DNA of 64,000 nucleotides from Lyngbya sp. PCC 8106 (GTDB taxonomy: Bacteria; Cyanobacteriota; Cyanobacteriia; Cyanobacteriales; Microcoleaceae). The notes under the pieces were generated by a model. That model had not been told where the DNA came from. It did no database searches and saw only the letters and a list, made by a program, of their open reading frames with translations. Positions 26,730 through 36,276 of this stretch are shown in pieces (position 1 is the first letter of the stretch; each line of letters starts with the position of its first letter). The DNA lies in the NCBI RefSeq assembly GCF_000169095.1, contig NZ_AAVU01000030.1, positions 23,339-87,338 on the forward strand, in the 5' to 3' direction. A program made the translations under genes and the position numbers.

Positions 26730-29024
26730 TTAATCGACTCGTATCCAACGTAACATTGATCCAATCGCCCGTTCAACAAAACTATCAGGCTTTTCCTGGA
26801 TTAATTTACGTTGGGCTTTATTTCGTTCAAGTTCTAATTCTGCAATTAAACGTTCACCCTTTTGTAGACGAATCAAATTCACCAAATAATCGTGAGAAAG
26901 TTGATAGCGATCTTCGGGAATATCGGGAAGCAAAAATACTAATCCATTTTCCACAAAGACTTCTAAAACCATATCTATTTTTTCAGAGGATGCTGTATCC
27001 AAATCTGCGATTAATTCAGCACGAGTTTTGAGAGGACGAGTTCCATTATCCTGAGTAAGTGAATAAAGAATCAGCACAGCCACTCGTTCATTTTTGAACC
27101 CACAATCTGTTAAAGCCTCATCTAAAAATCGGGCGACAAGATTCAGTCGAGGATGATCACAAAATTGTTGATATTGTTCTAAGGTTGTAATCCCATCATT
27201 TTCGAGTTGTGAACCTGTAATCTGTAATTCAATTGGACTAATTTCTTCTAAGCGAGTCCCTAAATCTTGTACCCATTGATTGATTAACTCCTCCTCAAAT
27301 TGAGAAGATTTGTGTTGAGTTTGGTATTTAATAAAAGCTTTCGCTTGATCCACTGAAAAGTTTCTCAATTCATAAATAACCTGTTTAGAAAGAACTTCAT
27401 AGCCAATCACCGCTTCTAAACAAGTGGTGCGATCGCATTCTAATAAATAATGCAAGAAATCAGTTCGCATTGAAAGGATAACACTGATAGATTCTAAAGC
27501 TAAACAGTCTCGCAAAAATTGATAAAAAGGTAAGCGTTGATTGGGTTCTGTACAGACGAGAAAAAATTCTTCAAATTGATCAAAGATCAACACCGTCGAT
27601 AAATGATTTTCACTATTTTTTCTTAAACGGTTTAAAACAGTTTCCAAATTCCAGGTGTCGGAATTAGGTTCTCGTAGCCAATCTGTATAAATCCTCAACG
27701 CAATTGGAATTGAAACTTGGGGATTTGTTGCTTGTTTTTGTAGTAGACTAGGAACAATCCCCCCATTAATCAAAGAACTTTTTCCAACTCCAGATTCTCC
27801 ATGCAAAACAATCAATTTATGCTCGGGACTTTCGATTCGTTCAACCAACTCATTAATCTCATTTAATCGACCCGAAGCGAGCATCTCAGGTGCTATTTTT
27901 CCGGTAACTTCTTGAGGTTGTAGCTGCTGTTTTAGCGGACGTACCCCCACAAAAGACCGAAATCCAAATTGATATTCTACTTGTAGTTTTTTCTCTTTGA
28001 GATGAGTTGCACTGCCATAATAATCTTGTTCAAAATAAAGTTGATGGAGAGCCTTTAAAATTTGTAAATAAGTTTTAGTTTCCTCAGAAGGATTAGTTTC
28101 ATTTAAAGCATCTTCTAAACGATTTACCGTCGCTTGCCAAACCTTTAATTCATGTTTAGACTCTGCTAATAACAATAAATAAGGATTTTCATCAGATAAG
28201 GTATGAAGCGGATCGCGCAAAGATTGATTCTGAATTTCTAAAGCCAATTCAGCTAGTTGATTGGCGTGTGACCATTGAGATTGGTGCATCGCCGCCTCAG
28301 CTAAAAAGCCATAATCTTGAGCGATATCATGGTGTGAACCATAAGAAATATGTAAATCCAGAGATTTTTGAGCCAAGATTTGTAGTTCTTCCCAAGCTTG
28401 CAATTGTTGGAGAACAAGACATAATTTTGGGGTGAATTTTGCAACTAAATCCTGACGTCCTGCCCGTTCTAAAATCTCTAAACAGCGTTTAAAATAGATT
28501 TTTGCTTCTCGATAGTGACTCTGTTGATTGGAAGAATCAAGCTGCGATTTCCGAGTATAACTCAATCCAATATGAAACAAAATAGCCCCTAAACGTTCTA
28601 AAGAATTAGAAGCCGGAATAATCTCCGGATCAGCAAATAAGTTTTGATTAAAAGAAGTTAAGGCAGCTGGCCAGAATCCTAAACTATGTTGATAATGATT
28701 TAGGGCTAAATCAATTTGGTCATTTGCATAGTCTTCACGACCGAGTAGAAAATCTAAACCCGCCGCTAGTGATGATGTCAGTTCTTGTTGTTGGGGTTGA
28801 ACCGTCTCAATAATCGTCCTCAGTTGTGCGTGAGATTCACCGAGAATACTGGCATTAGACTCGAATAAATCGCTATGGGGATCGAGAACAGAGGCAAAAA
28901 CTTGGTCGGTACAATCATTGAGAAAACCAATAACATCCGCACCACCGAACTCTGCACGACCTTCTGATAAATGACTATCGCTCATAGGGCTTATTGGCTG
29001 AGGGGATACTTTCCAAATTAGCAC
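26730..29024 (-). CDS. nSTAND-type ATPase with N-terminal TPR-like helices
   Basis: A 764-residue protein. Residues about 55-360 are helical repeat-like (TPR-type, with HYQHSLGFWP and REAKIYFKRCLEIL). A STAND-family P-loop NTPase follows, with Walker A HGESGVGKSSL near residue 409 and Walker B VLIFDQFEEFF. A winged-helix-like region ends in YQLSHDYLVNLIRLQKGE, as in novel-STAND proteins. Such proteins are ATP-dependent switches in signalling or defence, and the trigger is unknown here. I prefer the GTG at 29024 (GGAG six bases upstream). An ATG at 28985 would shorten it by 13 residues. It lies 42 bases after ddl on the same strand. No effector domain (protease, nuclease, TIR) is fused to it. 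Confidence 0.75.
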   Translation of the reverse strand: MLIWKVSPQPISPMSDSHLSEGRAEFGGADVIGFLNDCTDQVFASVLDPHSDLFESNASILGESHAQLRTIIETVQPQQQELTSSLAAGLDFLLGREDYANDQIDLALNHYQHSLGFWPAALTSFNQNLFADPEIIPASNSLERLGAILFHIGLSYTRKSQLDSSNQQSHYREAKIYFKRCLEILERAGRQDLVAKFTPKLCLVLQQLQAWEELQILAQKSLDLHISYGSHHDIAQDYGFLAEAAMHQSQWSHANQLAELALEIQNQSLRDPLHTLSDENPYLLLLAESKHELKVWQATVNRLEDALNETNPSEETKTYLQILKALHQLYFEQDYYGSATHLKEKKLQVEYQFGFRSFVGVRPLKQQLQPQEVTGKIAPEMLASGRLNEINELVERIESPEHKLIVLHGESGVGKSSLINGGIVPSLLQKQATNPQVSIPIALRIYTDWLREPNSDTWNLETVLNRLRKNSENHLSTVLIFDQFEEFFLVCTEPNQRLPFYQFLRDCLALESISVILSMRTDFLHYLLECDRTTCLEAVIGYEVLSKQVIYELRNFSVDQAKAFIKYQTQHKSSQFEEELINQWVQDLGTRLEEISPIELQITGSQLENDGITTLEQYQQFCDHPRLNLVARFLDEALTDCGFKNERVAVLILYSLTQDNGTRPLKTRAELIADLDTASSEKIDMVLEVFVENGLVFLLPDIPEDRYQLSHDYLVNLIRLQKGERLIAELELERNKAQRKLIQEKPDSFVERAIGSMLRWIRVD

Positions 29025-29066
29025 GTCAATCTCCGATCAGCCAACCTATAGAACCGATACAAACTG

Positions 29067-30161
29067 TTACACAGGGGGAACTTCAACTTGTCGTTCAAGG
29101 GCCAGTTGAACTAAGCGATCAACCAATTCTGAAAAAGAAATTCCACTCGCTGCCCAAAGTTGAGGGTACATACTGGTTGCGGTAAAACCAGGAAGTGTAT
29201 TAATTTCATTGATCAAAACCTCGCCTGTTTTCTCTACATAAAAGAAATCCACTCGGGCTAAACCTGCCGCATCCACGGCTAAAAAGGCTTTAACAGCCAT
29301 TTCTTTGACTTGATTGGCAATATTATCACTCACCTTTGCAGGGATGAATAAATCGGCTTGACCTGCCGTATATTTAGTTTCATAATCATAAAAATCACTG
29401 GCAAAAGTAATTTCTCCCACCGTTGAAGCTTGGGGCGTGTCATTGCCTAAAACTGCACATTCTAGTTCTCTGGCTTCGACTCCGGCTTCAACAATAATCC
29501 GCCGATCGTAACTGGCCGCATTATCAAGAGCCGTTTCTAATTCCGCACGCGATCGCACTTTAGAAATTCCCACCGATGAACCCAAATTCGCAGGTTTTAC
29601 AAAACAAGGATATCCTAATTCTAGTTCTAATTCATCACATAATTTGGGAAACACACAAGGATTAGACCAAATTTGCGATCGCGTGACCATTTTATACTTG
29701 ACTTGCGACAGTCCAGCTTGAGAAAAAATCATTTTCATGGCAATTTTATCCATGCCAACTGCTGAACCCAAAACACCCGATCCTACAAACGGAACTTGCA
29801 TTAAGGTGAGTAATCCTTGAATGGTACCATCTTCTCCGTTGGGGCCGTGTAAAATCGGAAACCAAACCTCAATTTCTGCAAAATTTGTAGGATCAGGAAG
29901 TAGCGAAGGACTGGGAACTAAATCTGTTGATGTTGTCTTTTCATCTGTCAGATAAAGAGGTTCACCCGAAGCGATAATTTGTTGAGCAATTTCACCTTTT
30001 TGCCAAACTCCATCCTTGCCGATATAAACGGGTAGCAGTTCATACTTGCTAGCATTTTGATCGCTTTTTAAGGCTTTAGCGATCGCTTGTGCCGAACGAA
30101 TGCTGACTTCATGTTCACCTGAACGTCCACCAAATAACAATCCTACCCGTGTTTTACTCAT
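29067..30161 (-). CDS. ddl: D-alanine--D-alanine ligase
   Basis: A 364-residue ATP-grasp enzyme that makes the D-Ala-D-Ala dipeptide for peptidoglycan. GLLFGGRSGEHEVSIRSA marks the N-terminus. GPNGEDGTIQGLL, FVKPANLGSSVGISKV, ARVDFF and INEINTLPGFT are the substrate, ATP and metal motifs. I chose the ATG at 30161 (MSKTRVGLL), which aligns with the family. A GTG four codons earlier is possible. The nSTAND gene follows after 42 bases. Confidence 0.95.
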   Translation of the reverse strand: MSKTRVGLLFGGRSGEHEVSIRSAQAIAKALKSDQNASKYELLPVYIGKDGVWQKGEIAQQIIASGEPLYLTDEKTTSTDLVPSPSLLPDPTNFAEIEVWFPILHGPNGEDGTIQGLLTLMQVPFVGSGVLGSAVGMDKIAMKMIFSQAGLSQVKYKMVTRSQIWSNPCVFPKLCDELELELGYPCFVKPANLGSSVGISKVRSRAELETALDNAASYDRRIIVEAGVEARELECAVLGNDTPQASTVGEITFASDFYDYETKYTAGQADLFIPAKVSDNIANQVKEMAVKAFLAVDAAGLARVDFFYVEKTGEVLINEINTLPGFTATSMYPQLWAASGISFSELVDRLVQLALERQVEVPPV

Positions 30162-30315
30162 ATAATTTCTCACACTAAGACATTTTGAATACTATATCAG
30201 CTCTTTGTCCCCCCTTTTCCGGAATTTTGTGAATGTGTAGGGCAAATTAAATTACACTGATCTTTTTTTGGTGATCGCGAATCTTCTGTTTGATACACTC
30301 TCAAGTTTTCAATGA

Positions 30316-31815
30316 TCACAGTTGACAGGTTTCTGCCCGAGCAAATAACCAGTATAACGGCCAACGACATCCCGAGAATTTTTGAGCCGCATTTTTGCAG
30401 GTGGGAAACTGACCCCTAAGTGCATTTTCATCAAAGGTTAAGTCAGAATATTCTAACCAATCGCCATTTTTTCGCCAACCAATGCGATCGCCAAATTTAT
30501 GATAACTTGACTCTTGAAATTTCCCCAGAGGATTTCCAGTTTCTAGGTAAATTTCTTTTTGAATACTTAACCCAAATTTTCCCTCTGAATATTTCATCCA
30601 AACTTGATCAAGTTCACGTAAATCAGCACAGGATAAACTTTCAATTGCATTGGCATCAATCCATCCTTCTGCCTCTCGGTTAGCAATTTTTAGCATAACT
30701 TTTTCTGTTTCTATATCTGCTTCTTTCCATTGTTTTTGACTCAGTAAGTTTTGCAGTTCGGTGTAATCTGTTTTCAGTGAATTTGAAGGTGATCTCAGAT
30801 TTTCTAGCGTGATATAAACTCCACCCACAAAAAAGATGACGGTGATTATTCCGCCTAAAGAGCTTTTGATTGATTGAGTTACAGATTGTCGAAAAGGAGG
30901 GGTAGAAATGGGTGTAGTTGCCGCAGACTGACTTATATTAACGGTCGTTAACCTGTGAGTATTCGCTGTTGAAAAATTATTAGATTGAGTCAGTAAAGAA
31001 GTTAGTGAAGTTAAGGCTTCAGACGCATTAGAATAGCGATCACTTAACCGTTCTTGTACCATTTTATTGAGGATTTCCGCGAGTTCATCACTGACATTAG
31101 CGTGATTTCTCCAGAGGATTTCATCAGTTTTTTGATCGCGGGGAAATTGAGAGGGTTTTAACCCAGTGAGAGCTTGAATTCCGATGATTCCCACTGCATA
31201 AATATCGCTGGCGAATTTGGGGCGTCCTTGGGCTTGTTCGCTGGGCATATATCCCGGTGAACCAATACTCACGGTGAGGTGAGTTTGTCCTTGAGCGTTA
31301 ACTTCTATTCCTTGAATTTCTTTAACGGCTCCAAAGTCAATTAATATGATTTTCTCATCGGAGTTTCGCCGCATAATATTGGTCGGTTTGAGATCGCGAT
31401 GAATCACATTTTCTTGATGAACAACGACTAAAACTTCTAAAATGTCAGACAACAATTTAACGGTTTTTTCTTCACTCCATTGTTGTCCGGGTTGGAGTTC
31501 GTGGCTGAGATCTTTTCCCTCGATCAATTCTTGAACGAAGTAAAATTCTCCTTGATCGTTAAAATGAGCATAAAGCCGAGGAATTTGAGAATGTTCTCCC
31601 AAGCGATGTAAGAGTTGTGCTTCTTGATCAAATAATCGTTGAGCCACCGTCAGGACTTGGGGACTGGTATCTTTTGGAGAAAGATGTTTAACGACACATT
31701 GAGGTTGACCAGGTAAAGCGAGATCAACAGCTAAATAAGTATCTCCAAATCCTCCTGTTCCAATTTGTTGAGTAACTTGATAACGGCTCAAAAGTGTTCG
31801 ACCAATGAGTGTCAT
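30316..31815 (-). CDS. Serine/threonine protein kinase fused to a GUN4 domain
   Basis: A 499-residue membrane-anchored kinase. The Hanks-type catalytic domain (about 10-275) has IGTGGFGDTYLA, the ATP lysine in CVVKHL, IHRDLKPTNIM and IDFGAVKE. One transmembrane helix lies near 320-340 (GGIITVIFFVGGVYITL). The rest (about 350-499) is a GUN4 domain (DYTELQNLLSQKQWKEAD through RWPLYWLFARAETC). GUN4 domains bind porphyrins and stimulate Mg-chelatase. In kinase fusions they may sense tetrapyrroles, which is inference. The GUN4 part would lie on the opposite side of the membrane if the helix is a simple anchor. A stand-alone GUN4 gene lies at 51504. Confidence 0.9.
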   Translation of the reverse strand: MTLIGRTLLSRYQVTQQIGTGGFGDTYLAVDLALPGQPQCVVKHLSPKDTSPQVLTVAQRLFDQEAQLLHRLGEHSQIPRLYAHFNDQGEFYFVQELIEGKDLSHELQPGQQWSEEKTVKLLSDILEVLVVVHQENVIHRDLKPTNIMRRNSDEKIILIDFGAVKEIQGIEVNAQGQTHLTVSIGSPGYMPSEQAQGRPKFASDIYAVGIIGIQALTGLKPSQFPRDQKTDEILWRNHANVSDELAEILNKMVQERLSDRYSNASEALTSLTSLLTQSNNFSTANTHRLTTVNISQSAATTPISTPPFRQSVTQSIKSSLGGIITVIFFVGGVYITLENLRSPSNSLKTDYTELQNLLSQKQWKEADIETEKVMLKIANREAEGWIDANAIESLSCADLRELDQVWMKYSEGKFGLSIQKEIYLETGNPLGKFQESSYHKFGDRIGWRKNGDWLEYSDLTFDENALRGQFPTCKNAAQKFSGCRWPLYWLFARAETCQL

Positions 31816-31915
31816 ATGTTTTTAATTTTTCAGAGATTAATTAAAATTATAGCAATTGAACTCGCCTTTGATTTTGAACTCATCTCTAATTTTTTGTTAA
31901 ATTTATTAGCTCAAA

Positions 31916-32323
31916 CTAGCTCTCAATCTTCAAGATTTTGGGAGGAGTAATTTCGAGGGAATTTTTACCCCCATTCTCAGCAAAAATAAAATCAGCAACT
32001 TTGTCTGGCCCTGCTGCTTGCAATGCTAATAATAAATTTTTGGTTTGATGAATTAACTGTTCAACATTAATCTCAAAATAATCAGGTTTAAAATAATCTA
32101 ACCGACGCATTCCTTCACCCATCGAAGTTACAGTACCTTGCCAGTTATGATTGCTCAAATGATAGAGTCCTACGGCAATTTGTAAGATGCCTTGATAGAA
32201 CTTTTTAGTCGGTTCCATCGCTTCCATCCACAACGCCTCTAAGGTATCGTGACAAGCATAATATTCTTGTTGGTTAAACTGTTCAATACCTTGCCAAAAT
32301 TCTGACGGAATTTCCTCACGCAT
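31916..32323 (-). CDS. DUF309 family protein
   Basis: A 135-residue protein of the DUF309 family, recognised by FNQQEYYACHDTLEALW and FYQGILQIAVGLYHL, the two helical signatures with conserved His and Glu. The family is common in cyanobacteria and Firmicutes and has no firm function. Here it is followed by the Ser/Thr kinase gene on the same strand, with about 100 bases between them. Confidence 0.85.
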   Translation of the reverse strand: MREEIPSEFWQGIEQFNQQEYYACHDTLEALWMEAMEPTKKFYQGILQIAVGLYHLSNHNWQGTVTSMGEGMRRLDYFKPDYFEINVEQLIHQTKNLLLALQAAGPDKVADFIFAENGGKNSLEITPPKILKIES

Positions 32324-32462
32324 AATCTTTGTTTAAAAAATGATAGATTTACCGATAATTTTAAGTAAAAATTGGGTTGCCCTAATTTAAAATAGAGCGA
32401 ACCCGCTCAAACAATCATCTAATCTCTCAAAAAATTAAAATGAGGTTTATTATTTGATGTTA

Positions 32463-32828
32463 TTATGCCATGCTTTGACGAGCCGCTTCGAGATCTTCAG
32501 GGGTAATATCTTGTTCCTCACCTGCAAAATCATTATCCGGAGTTAAAAATAACATACAATGACATTCTTTGCGTTCCCGCATCGGAATACAAGGACAGTT
32601 CCAGAAAGTATTTTTAACTTCAGCTTCCTTATCTTCATAGTGGCGACAAGGACAAAGAGGCGCCCCTAAGTCATCTTTATGTTTAGCGAGTCCTTCGATC
32701 ACGACTGCGGTGACTGAAGGATCAGAACAAAAATAGGTTCCTGTCCGCTTGGCATACTGTTCAGCGAATTTTTTCATCGCTTTCAAGCTTTTGTCAGTTG
32801 ATAAATTTCCGTTAGTCTCAGTTGTCAT
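32463..32828 (-). CDS. ftrC: Ferredoxin-thioredoxin reductase, catalytic chain
   Basis: A 121-residue [4Fe-4S] subunit that passes electrons from photosynthetically reduced ferredoxin to thioredoxin. It has the full cysteine set of the family: FCSDPSV, LCPCRHYED, NCPCIPMRER and ECHCMLFL. These provide the cluster ligands and the active-site disulfide. I chose the ATG at 32828 (MTTETNGN), which fits the family length. An upstream ATG at 32846 is possible. The variable chain (ftrV) is not in this window. Confidence 0.94.
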   Translation of the reverse strand: MTTETNGNLSTDKSLKAMKKFAEQYAKRTGTYFCSDPSVTAVVIEGLAKHKDDLGAPLCPCRHYEDKEAEVKNTFWNCPCIPMRERKECHCMLFLTPDNDFAGEEQDITPEDLEAARQSMA

Positions 32829-32961
32829 GGTATCAGAGCTTAACATCTCGCATATTTTTTTAGATTGTAACGCACGATGGGATCATTATAATCAAAAGTG
32901 ATCAGTGATCAGTTGCCCCAATTCTGCTGAACTCCTGAACACAGCAACTTATTTTGGCATC

Positions 32962-34113
32962 TTATTTCAATGCAGACTGAAGTTGAAGTTGTAGGGGTTG
33001 CTCCGGGAAAATTTGTAAACCTTGTTCGGAAAATTGAGCAGTTTTTGTAGAGTTAAAATGATCTTCATCTGACCACAAAACCCAACGACTTCCCTCGGGA
33101 AGTGATGTAATACTCTGGGAATTTTGAGTCAGCCAAATTAGGGGAGTATTGGGTAAATTTTCACCCCTTGCTTCTTCTGTCGCCATCACCGCAGCGAGTG
33201 TTGATAATACGACTCGATTTCCCTGAACTGAGCCTGTTTTTGCCGTCCATAATCGTACATTGAGTTGCGATCGCGAAGCATAAAAATATAGAGATCCGGC
33301 GGCAATTACAGCCTGTTCAAAATGCTCACTTTGCCAAGAATAGCTACTATCAAGACCAATGATAATTTCTTGGCCTCCGGTGGCGACTTCTAACTCCCGA
33401 ACTCGCAGTTGATTATAACGCGCACTTGAGCGCCAATGAATTAAACGAGTGGGATCACCATAACGGTAGGGTCGAAGGGTACGAGTGACCCCTTCGGTTG
33501 CCATCTGAAACTGACTGCGATCGAGAACTTGTTGATTTTGTTCCCATCCCATTTGATCCACTAACGGGCAGGTTGTCAAGGGTAAAATAGTCGGATAGAC
33601 AATCGCGGTTGCTTTGGCCTTTTGGGAACGACGACACCAAAATAAACCCAAAGGAGCCGCTGTCCGAAGCTGAACCTGATCCCAATGATAAACCCCTCGT
33701 CGTTCAGTCGGCAGATAATACACCCAATGATAAGTGCTGCTAGGAGCCAGGGTTTCGATAGCTGTTGCGGATTTTCCTAAAATTGAGGGGAGTTGATCGT
33801 ATACTTGTAAAAGAGTTTTCGGTTGATTAGAGCGATTGTAAATTTCTAGTTCGACCGTGAGTTGACTTCCCACGCTAACAGGTTCAAGGGAACGACGGTG
33901 AACATCTAGGGATTTTAGCGATCGCCCCGGTAATACTGCCGCAATTGTTAATAAAGCAAAACTGATCCCACTGATCACATACAACCAACCCGTCATCGTA
34001 TTTGTCGCTGCTCCAAAGAAAAAGAGCGATAAAAAAGTGAGTAATCCTCCCGCATACGCTGGCGCGATCCAATGGGTTTCGAGCCAATAGCTGATTTTTC
34101 GATTAATTTTCAT
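32962..34113 (-). CDS. DUF58 family membrane protein
   Basis: A 383-residue protein with two membrane helices near the N-terminus (about 14-62) and the DUF58 signature RYGDPTRLIHWRSSARYNQL, followed by a region resembling a von Willebrand A fold. DUF58 proteins usually sit next to MoxR AAA ATPases, and the pair is thought to act as a chaperone or assembly system. Here the only MoxR gene is about 29 kb away at 62578. Its cellular role is unknown. Confidence 0.85.
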   Translation of the reverse strand: MKINRKISYWLETHWIAPAYAGGLLTFLSLFFFGAATNTMTGWLYVISGISFALLTIAAVLPGRSLKSLDVHRRSLEPVSVGSQLTVELEIYNRSNQPKTLLQVYDQLPSILGKSATAIETLAPSSTYHWVYYLPTERRGVYHWDQVQLRTAAPLGLFWCRRSQKAKATAIVYPTILPLTTCPLVDQMGWEQNQQVLDRSQFQMATEGVTRTLRPYRYGDPTRLIHWRSSARYNQLRVRELEVATGGQEIIIGLDSSYSWQSEHFEQAVIAAGSLYFYASRSQLNVRLWTAKTGSVQGNRVVLSTLAAVMATEEARGENLPNTPLIWLTQNSQSITSLPEGSRWVLWSDEDHFNSTKTAQFSEQGLQIFPEQPLQLQLQSALK

Positions 34114-34366
34114 AGCAAATACTGCTGGTTTGTGTTCCCGTTGGGCGAGAATATCTGTAATTTTATCCGCTTAGAAGTTCTCAGTTATGATAAATTAACA
34201 GGAAGATTTTCAGCAAAGTATAGAAGGGATCTGCTCCAGTCTGATCTCAAAATTTGATTACAAAACTTTTAAAAAGTCTACAGGAAGTCATCAGATTTTC
34301 TATAATTACTGTTAATTGACCTGAATAAAAATCAACTGAGTTCGCGCTTCCAGGAGAATTCAACCT

Positions 34367-35593
34367 ATGACAAATGCTGCTATCCCTCAGTCGTCGAACC
34401 CTCCTTTGCCAAAGGTCCCCCCTCCTCCCAAATCTCAAGACTCCAATCCCAAAAGCTCTCACGCCAAGACCACGATTAAACAAATGGTCAAGGATGCGTA
34501 TCATCTCAAAGCCTCTGATATTCATATTCGCGTTGGACATACTCCTCGCTTTCGGATTCAAGGTGAGATGGTCAGAGCCAAGGATCAGGTCAAGGTTACA
34601 CCAGAGATTTTTGAACAGTACCTGATTGAGATTCTCAGTCCCAATCAACGACAGCAGTTTTCCCACGACAAGGAACTCGATGCGGCGATTTTTTATCCCG
34701 GTTTAGTCCGTTGTCGGGTTAACTGTTTTGACTCCCTCAGTGGCGGAGCGATGGTACTGCGGTTAATTAGCTTGAAAGTTCCCTCCATTGATGAAATGGG
34801 TTTACCCGAAGTCCTCAAAAGGATTATTACCAATCCACAGGGATTGATTTTGGTGACAGGGCCAACGGGTTCAGGTAAATCGACAACGCTGGCGGCGATG
34901 ATTCGTTATCTCAATGAAACCGCCAAAAAGCACGTCATTACCATTGAAGATCCGATTGAATTTGTACATCCTTCCCATCGCTGTCTGATTAGTCAACGGG
35001 AAGTCGGCCTGCATACGCTAGAATTTAATAAAGCTTTACGATCGGCTTTGCGGGAAGACCCCGATGTGATTCTAATTGGGGAAATGCGCGATCGGATAAC
35101 GGTGAACACGGCTTTGCAAGCGGCACAAACGGGTCACTTGGTTCTCGGAACCCTGCACACTCGCAGTGCAATTAATAGCCTTAACCGTTTATTAAACCTG
35201 TTTAATGTTGATGAACAGCCCGCCATGCGAATTCAAATTTGTGATTCTTTAGTGGCAGTTGTTGCTCAATTACTGGTTCCGACTGTGGAAAATCGTCGGA
35301 CTGGGGTACATGAAATTTTGGTTAATACTCCGGCAATGCGCGATTATCTGCTCAAAGGAGATGACGAAAGTGCAACCCAATTGATGGAGTCAGACTCCTA
35401 CGAAGGTATGCAACTCCTGAACCAATCGATCTTTGAAAAAGTTATCGAAGGGCGGATTACGATGGAGGAAGCTGAAAAAGTCTCACCTGAACCTGCCGAT
35501 CTCGATCGCCGTTTCCGAATGGCTGGGATTGATACAGATGGTTCTGTGCGTCAATTCAAAGCTGGGAAGTCTCCCTTCAGTGCTGACGGTTAA
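34367..35593 (+). CDS. pilT: PilT-family twitching motility ATPase
   Basis: A 408-residue secretion-type ATPase for type IV pilus retraction. A Pro-rich N-terminal tail is followed by KASDIHIRVG and VTGPTGSGKSTTLAAMI (Walker A). ITIEDPIEFVH is the Asp box, IGEMRD the Walker B and LGTLHTRSAINSLNRL the His box. The ATG is preceded by AGGAG. Cyanobacteria usually carry two PilT paralogues, and I cannot tell which this is. The substitution of Arg for the usual Asn after LHT and the short C-terminal extension suggest the less conserved one. It probably powers phototactic or gliding motility. Confidence 0.88.
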   Translation: MTNAAIPQSSNPPLPKVPPPPKSQDSNPKSSHAKTTIKQMVKDAYHLKASDIHIRVGHTPRFRIQGEMVRAKDQVKVTPEIFEQYLIEILSPNQRQQFSHDKELDAAIFYPGLVRCRVNCFDSLSGGAMVLRLISLKVPSIDEMGLPEVLKRIITNPQGLILVTGPTGSGKSTTLAAMIRYLNETAKKHVITIEDPIEFVHPSHRCLISQREVGLHTLEFNKALRSALREDPDVILIGEMRDRITVNTALQAAQTGHLVLGTLHTRSAINSLNRLLNLFNVDEQPAMRIQICDSLVAVVAQLLVPTVENRRTGVHEILVNTPAMRDYLLKGDDESATQLMESDSYEGMQLLNQSIFEKVIEGRITMEEAEKVSPEPADLDRRFRMAGIDTDGSVRQFKAGKSPFSADG

Positions 35594-35802
35594 CTCCTGC
35601 CAGTCGCCGTATACATCTCTCCCCCTCTGGCTTCTGGGTGTGCCTAATGGGATATTGAGTAGTTCTGGGGTCGAATACCATTGGCTCCCAACCGATTTGT
35701 GCCTTTCTCCTCAGCGTTACGGTTATCGGATTTCTGCTCAATCATCTCTGGCGTTTTCAAATCGTCCTATAATTTGTCAGTAACTCCTACAATGGCTCAA
35801 TC

Positions 35803-36276
35803 GTGATTGCGATTTACCCGGGTAGCTTTGATCCGATTACCTTAGGCCACTTAGATATTATAGAACGAGGTTGTAAGCTCTTTGAATTGGTGATCGTTGC
35901 TGTTCTGCGAAATCCAAACAAAACTCCTTTGTTTACTGTCGAGGAACGCATCGAGCAAATTAACACCTCCGTTCAACATCTGCATAATTTAGAAGTCGCC
36001 AGTTTTAAGGGTCTTACGGTAGAGTATGCAAAACAACGGAATGCTCAGGTTCTACTTCGAGGTCTGCGAGTCTTGTCTGATTTTGAAATGGAGCTGCAAA
36101 TGGCTCACACGAATAAGACCCTCTCTGATAAAATCGAGACAGTTTTCTTGGCAACCTCAAATGAATATAGCTTTTTATCCAGTAGTGTGGTAAAAGAGAT
36201 TGCTAAGTTTAGTGGTTCTATCGATCATCTCGTTCCAAAACACGTTGCTCAAGATATATATAAAAGATATTTATAG
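35803..36276 (+). CDS. coaD: Phosphopantetheine adenylyltransferase
   Basis: A 157-residue nucleotidyltransferase of CoA synthesis: 4'-phosphopantetheine + ATP to dephospho-CoA. The motifs are IYPGSFDPITLGHLDII with the TxGH active site, LLRGLRVLSDFEMELQM, and FLSSSVVKEIA. The start is GTG at 35803, giving the canonical N-terminus. The next gene begins at the base after its stop codon, so the two are surely cotranscribed. Confidence 0.95.
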   Translation: MIAIYPGSFDPITLGHLDIIERGCKLFELVIVAVLRNPNKTPLFTVEERIEQINTSVQHLHNLEVASFKGLTVEYAKQRNAQVLLRGLRVLSDFEMELQMAHTNKTLSDKIETVFLATSNEYSFLSSSVVKEIAKFSGSIDHLVPKHVAQDIYKRYL

